Assembly: GCA_900470155.1 (NCBI GenBank)
Contig: UBZT01000009.1
Location: forward strand, 434,001 to 498,000
Origin: Hyphomicrobiales bacterium
GTDB lineage: Bacteria; Pseudomonadota; Alphaproteobacteria; Rhizobiales; Rhizobiaceae
Direction: 5' to 3'
Length of the DNA: 64,000 nt
Of this stretch, positions 9,933 through 18,148 are shown piece after piece (within the stretch, counting starts at the first letter, position 1; each line of letters begins with the position of its first letter). The notes under the pieces are model-generated. The model ran no database searches, was not told the origin of the DNA, and saw nothing but the letters and a program-made list of their open reading frames with translations. A program made the position numbers and the translations under genes.

Positions 9933-10961
9933 ATGTTCGACGAACTGCACTTTCACGACGCCCCGAGTGGCGCCCGCCTCGCCTACCATCATCTCCCGGC
10001 AACAGGCGTGCCGCGCGCCATCATCGTCATCTGCCATGGCCTCGCCGAACATTCGCGCCGCTACGGCGTCTTTGCGTCAGCACTTTCTGCAGAGGGCCTG
10101 CATGTCTATGCCCATGACCACCGCGGCCATGGCGAAACCGCGGCGCCGGATGCGCCGATCGGCCGTTATGCCGCAACCGACGGTGTAGCCAAGGTCGTGG
10201 CTGACGTGCGCGCCATGCGCGATCTCGCTGTCAGCCGCCATCCGGGCCTGCCGGTCATCCTGTTCGGCCATTCGATGGGCGGCCTGATCGCACTCAACGC
10301 GGCAACGGATCATCCGGATGCCTTCCAGGCGGTGTCGGTGTGGAATTCCAACTTCAACCCCGGAATTGCTGGATGCATTGCCCAGTTGGTGTTGAAGGTG
10401 GAGCGGATCTACAAGGGCTCGGACGTCCCGAGCCTCATCCTGCCGATGGCGACCTTCGGCGCCTGGGGCAAGGCGATCCCGAACCACCGCACGGCCTTCG
10501 ACTGGCTGTCTCATGACCCAGCCGAGGTCGACGCCTATATTGCCGACCCGCTCTGCGGCTTCGATGCCAGCGTCTCGCTCTGGCAGGATCTGTTCACGCT
10601 TACCTTTCGCGGCGTGAGCGACCGTCAACTCGCTCGTCTGCACAAGTCCACACCAGTCTATCTGGTGGGCGGCGGCGAAGATCCGGCCACCAACAAGGGA
10701 CGCGAAATCCGCTGGCTGGCGAAGCGCCTGTCCGGTTCCGGCATGCGCAACGTGACGACACGCATCTATGATACGCTGCGCCACGAGACATTGAACGAGG
10801 TCGGTCGAGAAGCCGCGATTGCCGATTTCCTTGCCTGGTGTGACCAGATGCTCGCCGATCTCAACCGCGCAACCGTACCCAAATCCGCTGCCATGCCCGC
10901 AGCCGCCGGCTTGCCGAAACGGAATGATCCCATGAGAGAAAATCAAGTGTCGGGGGACTAA
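9933..10961 (+). CDS. Alpha/beta hydrolase, monoacylglycerol lipase / lysophospholipase-like
   Basis: The 342-residue protein is of the Hydrolase_4 (serine aminopeptidase S33-like) group. It shows the oxyanion region ICHGLAEHSRRY, the nucleophile elbow GHSMGG, and plausible acid and histidine residues in GGGEDPAT and LRHETLNE. Relatives hydrolyse monoacylglycerols or lysophospholipids; no signal peptide is seen, so it is probably cytosolic or peripheral to the membrane. A good Shine-Dalgarno (GACGGAG) precedes the ATG. A 96-base gap separates it from the CoA-transferase gene, so an operon is possible but not shown. Confidence 0.88.
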   Translation: MFDELHFHDAPSGARLAYHHLPATGVPRAIIVICHGLAEHSRRYGVFASALSAEGLHVYAHDHRGHGETAAPDAPIGRYAATDGVAKVVADVRAMRDLAVSRHPGLPVILFGHSMGGLIALNAATDHPDAFQAVSVWNSNFNPGIAGCIAQLVLKVERIYKGSDVPSLILPMATFGAWGKAIPNHRTAFDWLSHDPAEVDAYIADPLCGFDASVSLWQDLFTLTFRGVSDRQLARLHKSTPVYLVGGGEDPATNKGREIRWLAKRLSGSGMRNVTTRIYDTLRHETLNEVGREAAIADFLAWCDQMLADLNRATVPKSAAMPAAAGLPKRNDPMRENQVSGD

Positions 10962-11057
10962 TCCGGGGTTATAGGAGGTCAGTCAGCAGAAATGCTCATG
11001 ACAGGCTGCAGATCAAGACAGCTTTGAGCCGTCATGCCGATCAGCACAGGAAGCGCC

Positions 11058-12284
11058 ATGACCACCAGACCGCATGCCAGCGCCACCGATAGCCCCACCG
11101 CAGGACCGCCGCTTGCCGGCATCCGCGTCATCGAGCTCGCCCGCGTGCTCGCCGGTCCCTGGGCCGGCCAGATGCTGGCGGATCTCGGCGCCGATGTCAT
11201 CAAGGTCGAAAATCCCGACGGTGGCGACGACACGCGCGCCTGGGGGCCGCCCTTCGTTCAAGGGACCGACGGCGAGAACCTGTCGGCTGCCTATTACCAT
11301 TCGACCAATCGCAACAAGCGTTCGATCGCCGTCGATCTGAAGACGGAAGAAGGCCAGGACACCGTCCGCCGTCTCTGCGCCACGGCCGACGTGGTGATCG
11401 AAAACTTCAAACTCGGCGGCCTGAAGAAATATGGGCTCGACTACGACAGCCTGAAAGCCGCCAACCCGAAGCTGATCTACTGCTCGATCACGGGTTTCGG
11501 CCAGAACGGCCCCTATGCCGAATTTGCCGGCTATGACTATATCGTCCAGGGCATGTCCGGCTTCATGTCGATCACCGGCGAGACGACCGGCGAGCCGATG
11601 AAGGCAGGCGTCGCCATTGCCGATATCTTCACCGGCATCTACGCCGTGACCGCGATCCAGGCAGCCTTGATTCACACCATGAAGACAGGCCAGGGCCAGT
11701 TCATCGACATGGCACTGCTCGACGTCATGTCGGCCGTGCTGGCCAACCAGAACATGAACTATCTCGTCTCCGGCAAGGCCCCGACACGGCTCGGCAATGC
11801 CCATCCCAACATCAGCCCCTACGAGGTGGTGCCGACCGCCGATGGCCACCTGATCCTCGCCGTCGGCAATGATGGCCAGTTCAAGCGCCTCTGCACCATC
11901 CTCGGCATAGCCCCGGTCGCGGAAGACGAACGTTTTTCCACCAACAGAGCCCGTGTCGCCAACAAGGTCGAGGTCCGCCGCATCGTCACCACCGAGACGG
12001 CGAGATGGACCAGACGTGACCTGCTCAGCGCCTGCGAGGCCAATGCCGTGCCGGCCGGCCCGATCAATTCGATCGAGGACATGTTCGCAGACCCGCAGAT
12101 CGTGGCGCGTGGCCTGAAGATCGAACTCGAGGACGACAAGGGCACCATCATCCCGAGCGTCCGTACACCCATCATCCTCTCCGAAACGCCACTGCGCTAC
12201 GAGCGCCCCAGTCCGCGGATCGGAGAACATAGCGAAGACATTCTGGCCGAACTGGCCGAGATCGAAGGAAAGACAGCCCCATGA
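11058..12284 (+). CDS. CaiB/BaiF-family (class III) CoA-transferase
   Basis: Class III CoA-transferases move CoA between carboxylic acids through an aspartyl-CoA intermediate. The 408-residue protein has the family hallmarks RVIELARVLAGPWAGQ near the N-terminus, LGADVIKVE, and GQFIDMALLDV, where Asp222 aligns from memory with the catalytic aspartate of formyl-CoA transferase. The ATG at 11058 has AGGAAG upstream and is preferred to the ATG at 11034. The stop overlaps the next gene by 4 bases, so the two products probably act together. The acyl substrate is unknown. Confidence 0.9.
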   Translation: MTTRPHASATDSPTAGPPLAGIRVIELARVLAGPWAGQMLADLGADVIKVENPDGGDDTRAWGPPFVQGTDGENLSAAYYHSTNRNKRSIAVDLKTEEGQDTVRRLCATADVVIENFKLGGLKKYGLDYDSLKAANPKLIYCSITGFGQNGPYAEFAGYDYIVQGMSGFMSITGETTGEPMKAGVAIADIFTGIYAVTAIQAALIHTMKTGQGQFIDMALLDVMSAVLANQNMNYLVSGKAPTRLGNAHPNISPYEVVPTADGHLILAVGNDGQFKRLCTILGIAPVAEDERFSTNRARVANKVEVRRIVTTETARWTRRDLLSACEANAVPAGPINSIEDMFADPQIVARGLKIELEDDKGTIIPSVRTPIILSETPLRYERPSPRIGEHSEDILAELAEIEGKTAP

Positions 12285-13933
12285 AGAGAACCGGTGGTGA
12301 ACTGATCGTTGAGGCGCTGAAAGCCAATGGCGTCGAGCGTGTGTCGTGCGTGCCCGGCGAGAGCTATCTCGCGGTTCTCGATGCCCTGAAGGACAGCGGT
12401 ATCGAAACGCTGGTCTGCCGCCAGGAGGGTGGCGCAGCGATGATGGCCGATGCCTGGGGTCGCCTGACCGGCAAGCCCGGCATCTGCATGGTCACTCGCG
12501 GCCCTGGCGCCACCAATGCGTCGGCCGGCCTGCATGTCGCCCGCCAGGATTCGATCCCGATGATCCTGTTCATCGGCCAGATCGGTCGTGACATGAAGGA
12601 GCGGGAGGCCTTCCAGGAAGTCGAATATCGCCGCGCCTTTACCGAATTCGCCAAATGGGTCGGCGAGATCGACGACGCCCGCCGCATCCCCGAATTCGTC
12701 ACCCGCGCCTTCGCCATCGCCACCTCCGGCCGTCCGGGTCCGGTGGTGCTGACTTTGCCGGAAGACATGCTGCTCGATGAGGTCGAAGCACCCGAAGCCA
12801 AGCCATATACCCCCGTCGAGGCGCATCCCGGCCCAAGCCAGATCGCCGCCCTCGGCGAGATGCTGAAGACCGCCAAGCGCCCGATGGTCGTCCTCGGCGG
12901 CACCCGCTGGAGCGAGACTTCAGTCGCCGGCATCCAGGCCTTTGCGGAAAAGTTCAAGCTGCCCGTCGGTTGCTCCTTCCGCCGCCAGATGCTGTTCGAT
13001 CACCTGCATCCGTCCTATTCCGGCGATGTCGGCATCGGCATCAACCCGACGCTCGCCAGGGAAGTGAAGGAAGCCGACCTCCTCATCCTGCTCGGTGGCC
13101 GCTTCTCCGAAATGCCCTCCTCGTCCTACACGCTGATGGACATCCCCTACCCGGCCCAGAAGCTCGTTCACATCCATCCGGACCCGTCGGAACTCGGCCG
13201 CGTCTACCGCGCTGATCTCGCGATCTGTGCCGCCCCTGAGGAATTCGTCTCGGCGCTTGCGTCGCTTGAGGCACCTGCAGTCCCGGCTTGGGCCGAACGC
13301 ACGGAAGCCATGCACGCCGCCTATCTCACCTGGTCGACGCCGCCGAAGACGAGCCCCGGCCCCGTCCAAATGGGCGAGATCATGGAATGGATCGAGGCCA
13401 ATACGCCGAAGGACGCGATCTTCACCAATGGTGCGGGCAACTACGCCACTTGGCTGCACCGCTTCCACCGCTTCCAGGCCTTCAACACCCAGGCCGCCCC
13501 GACCTCGGGCTCGATGGGATACGGCCTGCCGGCAGCCGTTGCCGCCAAGCAGCTCTTCCCCGAGCGTGAAGTCATCTGCTTTGCCGGCGATGGCTGCTTC
13601 ATGATGCATGGCCAGGAATTCGCAACCGCGATCCGCTACAATCTGCCGATCATCACGCTGGTGATCAACAACAGCATGTACGGCACGATCCGCATGCATC
13701 AGGAGCGCGAATATCCAGGCCGTGTCAGCGCCACAGACCTCACCAATCCCGATTTCGCCGCCCTTGCCCGCGCCTATGGCGGCCACGGAGAGACGGTCGA
13801 GAAGACGGAAGACTTTGCGCCCGCCTTCCTGCGTGCCCGGGCAAGCGGAAAGCCTACGATCATCGAGATCAAGCTCGATCCGGAGGCGATCACTCCAACC
13901 CGGACGCTGACTCAAATTCGCAACAAGGCGTGA
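12281..13933 (+). CDS. Thiamine-pyrophosphate-dependent enzyme, acetolactate-synthase-like
   Basis: The 550-residue protein has the three-domain layout of TPP enzymes: an N-terminal PYR domain with the activating Glu49 (CRQEGGAAMMADAWG), a central domain, and a C-terminal PP domain with the cofactor motif GDGCFMMHGQEF ending in INNSMYG. It starts inside the CoA-transferase stop codon (ATGA). It resembles uncharacterised acetolactate-synthase-like proteins more than IlvB, and has no neighbouring small subunit. Oxalyl-CoA decarboxylase was considered because a class III CoA-transferase is adjacent, but the N-terminal sequence does not look like that enzyme. The substrate is probably a 2-oxo acid or a CoA ester; this is inference. 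Confidence 0.87.
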   Translation: MKRTGGELIVEALKANGVERVSCVPGESYLAVLDALKDSGIETLVCRQEGGAAMMADAWGRLTGKPGICMVTRGPGATNASAGLHVARQDSIPMILFIGQIGRDMKEREAFQEVEYRRAFTEFAKWVGEIDDARRIPEFVTRAFAIATSGRPGPVVLTLPEDMLLDEVEAPEAKPYTPVEAHPGPSQIAALGEMLKTAKRPMVVLGGTRWSETSVAGIQAFAEKFKLPVGCSFRRQMLFDHLHPSYSGDVGIGINPTLAREVKEADLLILLGGRFSEMPSSSYTLMDIPYPAQKLVHIHPDPSELGRVYRADLAICAAPEEFVSALASLEAPAVPAWAERTEAMHAAYLTWSTPPKTSPGPVQMGEIMEWIEANTPKDAIFTNGAGNYATWLHRFHRFQAFNTQAAPTSGSMGYGLPAAVAAKQLFPEREVICFAGDGCFMMHGQEFATAIRYNLPIITLVINNSMYGTIRMHQEREYPGRVSATDLTNPDFAALARAYGGHGETVEKTEDFAPAFLRARASGKPTIIEIKLDPEAITPTRTLTQIRNKA

Positions 13934-13936
13934 GCC

Positions 13937-14836
13937 TTATGGCGCGCGTGTCATCTCGCGCGCCAGATCGATGAAAGCACGCGTCGCAGGCGGAAGATGG
14001 CGGCGACTGGGGAAATAGAGGCAAAGCCCTGCAAACGGCGGTGACCAATCTGCTAGCACCGACTGCAGCCGCCCGGCCGCGGCCTCTTCGGCCGCGCGAC
14101 GCTCGGTCATATAGGCTAGCCCGATGCCAGCGACTGCGGCCTCCAGCATCAGATCCATGTTCTGCAGGGTCATCGGTCCATTGACGTCGATGCGGATTTC
14201 ATCGCCGTGCCGCTCGAATTCCCAGCGGTAGATCGTTCCACTCGGCAACCGCATCTTCAGGCAGGCATGGCGCAGCAGGTCTGAGGGAGCCACGGGACGG
14301 CCGAAGCGCTCGAAATACGAAGGAGCGCCATAGACCAGAAACCGCTCTTCGGAACTGAGCGGGATCGCCACCATGTCCTGCGGCACGATCTCCCGAAGCC
14401 GGACGCCCAGATCAAAGCCCTCCCCCACGATGTCCACCGTCCGTCCCTCGCTGACGACATCGACATGCACATCTGGATAACGCTGATGATATTCAGCGAG
14501 GATCGGCATCAGCAGGCCGCGCAACCCGTCGGACGGCGTGTTGATCCTCACCCTGCCTCGCGGCACATCCGCCGATTCCGTCGCGTTTTCCATCGCCTCC
14601 GCAATGTCTCTCAGAGCCGGACTGACCTTTTCGAGAAACTGCTCACCGGCTTCAGTCAGGGAAACGCTTCGCGTCGTTCGATTGAATAACCTGACCCCGA
14701 GCCGGCTTTCCAGAGCCGAGATGGCATGGCTGACCGCCGATGCCGACATACCGAGGGCAAGGGCTGCAGAGCGGAAATTGCGTGTCTCCGCGACGATGGC
14801 GACGGCATTGAGTTCGATCAGCCCTGCTCGCTTCAT
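13937..14836 (-). CDS. LysR-family transcriptional regulator
   Basis: The 299-residue protein has an N-terminal winged helix (RSAALALGMSASAVSHAISALE, residues about 20-41) and a C-terminal co-inducer-binding domain (RGRVRINTPSDGLRGLL onward). It belongs to the common group of LysR proteins that control a divergent oxidoreductase gene. The start, with GAGG upstream, lies 103 bases from the divergent SDR gene, the usual arrangement for direct control. It ends 3 bases from the 3' end of the TPP-enzyme gene in convergent orientation. Confidence 0.92.
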   Translation of the reverse strand: MKRAGLIELNAVAIVAETRNFRSAALALGMSASAVSHAISALESRLGVRLFNRTTRSVSLTEAGEQFLEKVSPALRDIAEAMENATESADVPRGRVRINTPSDGLRGLLMPILAEYHQRYPDVHVDVVSEGRTVDIVGEGFDLGVRLREIVPQDMVAIPLSSEERFLVYGAPSYFERFGRPVAPSDLLRHACLKMRLPSGTIYRWEFERHGDEIRIDVNGPMTLQNMDLMLEAAVAGIGLAYMTERRAAEEAAAGRLQSVLADWSPPFAGLCLYFPSRRHLPPATRAFIDLAREMTRAP

Positions 14837-14939
14837 TGTTCGAATTCCCTCATTAGCTTATCCAGAATTGAGCCTGTTATCGCCTCCTATCCGAAACGCT
14901 ATCTCTCGGGCAGGCACAATCGACATGAGGTGTAATTCC

Positions 14940-15764
14940 ATGAGCAGAACAGTTCTCATCACCGGTGCATCGTCCGGTATAGGCCGGGCGAGCGTCCGCG
15001 TCTTTCAAGAAGCGGGGTTCAATGTTGTCGCGACCATGCGCAGACCGGACGCGGAAACTGAATTCAACCAGTTCGCCAACGTCCTGGTGACCCGTCTCGA
15101 CGTGGAGGACAAGGCGAGCATTGAGGCTGCCATCATGGCCGGCATAGACCGGTTCGGCCGCATCGACGTCCTCGTCAACAATGCAGGTTACGGTCTTTAC
15201 GGCATCTTCGAATCCATTCCCGAGGAAAAACTGCAGCACCAGTTCCAAGTGAACCTTTTCGGCGTGATGGATACGGTCCGCGCGATCCTGCCCCACTTCC
15301 GCAAGCGCGGCAGCGGTACGATCATCAATGTCAGTTCGGGAGCCGGGCACTTCACGCTGCCGATGATCTCCGCCTACTGCTCGAGCAAATTCGCGCTGGA
15401 GGGATTTACGGAGGCGCTCTCCTACGAGCTACTGGCGATCGGGATCGACGTGAAGCTGATCATTCCACACGGCGGCGTCGGCGAAACTGCATTCCAGCAA
15501 CGTGCCGCGGACGATTTCGCCAATGACGGGACGCCGGCCGATTACCTGCCTTTCCTGCAGAAAAGCGTCGAGACCTTCGCGCGTCTGGGTAGCGCGCTCA
15601 CCATGACATCCACGGATGTTGCCAATGTGATCCGCGAAGCGTCAACCGATGGCACGCGGCGGCTTCGATACTTCGTCGGCGACATGAGCCATGGCTGGCT
15701 GAAGGCTCGCACCGAGCTGAACGAGGAGGACTACATAACGCACATGCGCGAGAAGTTCCTCTGA
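14940..15764 (+). CDS. Short-chain dehydrogenase/reductase (SDR)
   Basis: The 274-residue classical SDR shows the NAD(P) motif TGASSGIG near residue 9, the structural NNAG, a serine in NVSSGAG and the catalytic YCSSK (Tyr-x3-Lys). It is a cytosolic oxidoreductase of unknown substrate. The ATG at 14940 has GAGG upstream; the open frame runs much further 5' but that part is antisense to the LysR gene. Control by the divergent LysR regulator is likely. A terminator follows. Confidence 0.92.
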   Translation: MSRTVLITGASSGIGRASVRVFQEAGFNVVATMRRPDAETEFNQFANVLVTRLDVEDKASIEAAIMAGIDRFGRIDVLVNNAGYGLYGIFESIPEEKLQHQFQVNLFGVMDTVRAILPHFRKRGSGTIINVSSGAGHFTLPMISAYCSSKFALEGFTEALSYELLAIGIDVKLIIPHGGVGETAFQQRAADDFANDGTPADYLPFLQKSVETFARLGSALTMTSTDVANVIREASTDGTRRLRYFVGDMSHGWLKARTELNEEDYITHMREKFL

Positions 15765-15772
15765 AGCAGCAA

Positions 15773-15806
15773 AAAGCCGGCGCATCCAAAAGGATACGCC
15801 GGCTTT
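15773..15806. terminator. Bidirectional terminator between the SDR gene and ridA
   Basis: A 15-bp stem with one mismatch (15773-15787 with 15792-15806, core AAAGCCGGCG / CGCCGGCTTT) and an AAAA loop. It is flanked by A-runs on one side and TTT on the other, so it serves both converging genes. Confidence 0.8.
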
Positions 15807-15828
15807 CAGAATCAAATCATCAGGATGA

Positions 15829-16170
15829 TCAGATTGCCGCTGTCACGATGAACTCGACCTTGTAGTCCGGCGTCGCCAGCGGAGCGCCGCTGGTGGCGCG
15901 GGCCGGCGGGTTTGCCGGGTCGATCCAGCCTTCCCACACGGCGTTCATTTCGGCGAAGGTCGACATGTCGGAGAGATAGATGATCGTCTGCAGGATCTTC
16001 GACTTGTCGGAACCGGCTGCCGCCAGCAGGCGGTCCACTTCGGCGAGCGCCGACTTCGACTGTTCGGTGACCGTGGTGCCTTCGCCAACCTGGCCGGCGA
16101 GATAGACGGTGTTGCCGTGAACGACGGCGCCGCTCATACGCTTGCCCGGTTCGATACGCTTGATGGTCAT
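15829..16170 (-). CDS. RidA/YjgF-family enamine/imine deaminase
   Basis: RidA proteins hydrolyse reactive 2-aminoacrylate and related enamines. The 113-residue protein has the full family length, with GNTVYLAGQVG near the start and the C-terminal signature PPARATSGAPLATPDYKVE that carries the substrate-binding arginine. AGGAG lies upstream of the ATG. It precedes the small phosphatase gene in reverse order with an 80-base gap, so an operon is uncertain. The sequence is of an outlying RidA subgroup rather than the archetype. Confidence 0.92.
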   Translation of the reverse strand: MTIKRIEPGKRMSGAVVHGNTVYLAGQVGEGTTVTEQSKSALAEVDRLLAAAGSDKSKILQTIIYLSDMSTFAEMNAVWEGWIDPANPPARATSGAPLATPDYKVEFIVTAAI

Positions 16171-16250
16171 GGAATTCTCCTATCGGATGGTGAGACAGAA
16201 AGACGCGTCCGTGCAGTGCACGGCATCGTCAGGGATAAAGGCAAAGCGCG

Positions 16251-16589
16251 TCAGCCGCGTTGACGAAGCGCGTGTTCGTAGGTCGCAGTGGACCGCGCGC
16301 CGGAACGGCAATAGCCAAGCATCGGGCGATCGAAGTCTTCCAGTGCATCGACCATGCCAGCCACCGCTTCCGGTGTCACGCCCATCGGGCCAACCGGCAC
16401 ATGGCTGATCTTGATGCCGAGCTCTTCAGCCCGCGCGGCAACGGCGGCAAATTCCGGCTGGCCGAATTCCTCGCCGTCCGGACGATGGCAGACGATCGAC
16501 TTGAAACCGAGTTCCTTGACCGTATCGACGTCCTCGACCGTGATCTGGCCGCTGACGGAATATTCCTCATTGATCTGCCTGATATTCAT
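16251..16589 (-). CDS. TIGR01244/DUF442-family phosphatase-like protein (beta-lactamase hydrolase-like N-domain)
   Basis: This 112-residue protein matches the small dual-specificity-phosphatase-like family often found alone or fused to a metallo-hydrolase in sulfide metabolism (Blh). It carries YSVSGQIT near the N-terminus, the conserved VCHRPDGE stretch, and the catalytic-like loop CRSGARS with Cys94. The ATG at 16589 has GAGAGGTG upstream; an in-frame upstream start at 16622 is less likely. No metallo-beta-lactamase partner is adjacent. The physiological substrate is unknown. Confidence 0.85.
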   Translation of the reverse strand: MNIRQINEEYSVSGQITVEDVDTVKELGFKSIVCHRPDGEEFGQPEFAAVAARAEELGIKISHVPVGPMGVTPEAVAGMVDALEDFDRPMLGYCRSGARSTATYEHALRQRG

Positions 16590-16678
16590 CGGCGCACCTC
16601 TCTCAAACTTTGGCCGAAACATCTACGACGGGCTTACCGGGGCGTCAATCACAGACAGCCGCCCTTCGGTACGCCGCA

Positions 16679-17506
16679 TCAGACGAAGGAAAATGCCAGA
16701 CCGTATTCGCGGCTCTCGCCGGGCGCCAGCATGACGAACTCGCCACGCGCCTCCAGCGCGTCCCGGCTCTCCCAGCGATGCGATACCGGCTCGATGCCCA
16801 GAACATGCGCCGGGGCCTTCTGGTTTCGCCAGACTTGGAGATAAGGCAAGGTGTCGGTGCGGAAGCGCACTTTCAGCCGCTTACCGCCGATCGCAGCGAT
16901 CGGTCCGAGGCGAAGCTCGGCCCATCCACCCTTGCCGGCCGGCACGCAGAAAATTCCGCCCTCCGGCTCACCGAAGGTCCATGGGAAGCCGCCGCCCTCG
17001 AGCATCGCGCCCTCCAGCCGCACCCCATCGTCGAAGTGCTTTGCACCGAGGTTCATGTGGTACATCAGAAATGCCGGAAACGGCATGTCACCCGTATTGG
17101 TAACGACATCGCTCAGTTGCACTTCGCCACTGTCGGCCTTCAACCGCCAGACCCGGTCAAGACGGGCACGGCCACCATCGGCGAGGTCAACCGGTACCGT
17201 GGCTCGGGCCAAGAGATCTTCGCCGTCCGTCGAAAACTGAACCGATTCGGCAGGATGGGATGAAAACGATCCGTGCAGCGGGAATAATCCCTCGCCTCCG
17301 GGCATCGGTTGCGGATGGCGGATATGGTCGGGACCACAGGTAAACAGAAAGCCTTCAAGCGAATGGTCGATACGCGGATCGCCATCATCCGGAATAGCCC
17401 GGCCTGGTGAGAGATCGATCCCATCGACAACGCAGGCGCCGATATCGAAAACCGAACTCTCGTCAAGTGAGAGCTGCGGCCCTCTCGGGCCCTGAAATGC
17501 AATCAT
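16679..17506 (-). CDS. Aldose-1-epimerase-superfamily protein (DUF4432-like)
   Basis: The 275-residue protein has the beta-sandwich look of galactose mutarotase relatives, with conserved blocks IDHSLEGFLFTCGPDHIRHP, LFPLHGSFSSHPA and LMYHMNLGAKHFDDG. Members of the DUF4432 group lack an assigned reaction but are linked to sugar metabolism. Its start overlaps the upstream marR stop by 4 bases, so it is translated from the same message as the regulator. No signal peptide is seen. A ligand-sensing or sugar-isomerising role is inference. Confidence 0.8.
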   Translation of the reverse strand: MIAFQGPRGPQLSLDESSVFDIGACVVDGIDLSPGRAIPDDGDPRIDHSLEGFLFTCGPDHIRHPQPMPGGEGLFPLHGSFSSHPAESVQFSTDGEDLLARATVPVDLADGGRARLDRVWRLKADSGEVQLSDVVTNTGDMPFPAFLMYHMNLGAKHFDDGVRLEGAMLEGGGFPWTFGEPEGGIFCVPAGKGGWAELRLGPIAAIGGKRLKVRFRTDTLPYLQVWRNQKAPAHVLGIEPVSHRWESRDALEARGEFVMLAPGESREYGLAFSFV

Positions 17507-17985
17507 GCAAGACTTCCTTCCGCCATGGCGGATATTTGCCGAAAATGTCCGGCCGCCATGAGATCTTCAAGTCCGCCAAGGCCAGTATCGAGCGCCGACA
17601 GATAGGGCATATCGACAATCGCCTCAAGTCGATGCTGAAACTCGCTGGCTCTTTGCCTGAAGGCGGCAAAGCGCGCCGATCCGGCTGGCGTCAGCGACAG
17701 GAGTTCGAAGCGTCGGTCATGCGCATCGCGCTTGCGCTCCAGGTAGCCGCGCTCCTCCAGCACCTTGACCGCCCGGCTGATCTTGGTCTTCGATAGTCCA
17801 GACTGGCCGCATATAGCCTTGGCTGTCGTGGTGACCGCCTCTCCGAGCGACCAGAGCACCTGCCATTCCGACCAGGAAAGCTCATCCTCAGGACCACAGA
17901 ATTGCATAAACACCGTATCCAATCGCTCGGTCGCTCTGATCAATCGATACGGTAGAAAAGACTCCATACTGAAACTGTCGTGCAT
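17503..17985 (-). CDS. MarR-family transcriptional regulator
   Basis: The 160-residue protein shows the winged-helix core of MarR regulators (WSEWQVLWSLGEA, AICGQSGLSKTKISRAVKVLEERGYLERK) and the wing residues DRRFELLSLT. I chose the ATG at 17985, which has GGGGAG upstream, over a GTG at 17997. It overlaps the epimerase-like gene by 4 bases and lies divergent to the L,D-transpeptidase gene. A 6-3-6 inverted repeat at 18069-18083 in the shared promoter region is a candidate operator. Confidence 0.9.
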   Translation of the reverse strand: MHDSFSMESFLPYRLIRATERLDTVFMQFCGPEDELSWSEWQVLWSLGEAVTTTAKAICGQSGLSKTKISRAVKVLEERGYLERKRDAHDRRFELLSLTPAGSARFAAFRQRASEFQHRLEAIVDMPYLSALDTGLGGLEDLMAAGHFRQISAMAEGSLA

Positions 17986-18068
17986 CGCTCCCCCCACGAT
18001 GGCGTCAGGTCAACTTTGCGATCACATCGACGTCAAAACTTCCATGTCAGCGCAGTTGGTTAACCATT

Positions 18069-18083
18069 AATTCACTATGAATT
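18069..18083. promoter_or_regulatory. Inverted repeat between marR and the L,D-transpeptidase gene
   Basis: AATTCA-CTA-TGAATT is a perfect 6-bp inverted repeat with a 3-base spacer. It lies 84 bases upstream of the marR start and 66 bases upstream of the transpeptidase start. Its size fits MarR-family operators; the binding itself is inferred. Confidence 0.45.
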
Positions 18084-18148
18084 CACCTTTTCCACATTAG
18101 TGTCAAATTTCACGCGTTTGTCGCCTGCATAGACGAGGAATCAGCACC

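Noticed and set aside
10992..11027. 11-codon frame after AGGAGGT, before the CoA-transferase gene
   Set aside because: The ribosome site is strong but the spacing of 12 bases is long and the peptide is too short and featureless to support as a gene or leader peptide.
12281..13933. Oxalyl-CoA decarboxylase (oxc) call because a class III CoA-transferase precedes
   Set aside because: The N-terminal and cofactor regions resemble acetolactate-synthase-like proteins rather than Oxc, so only a general call is made.
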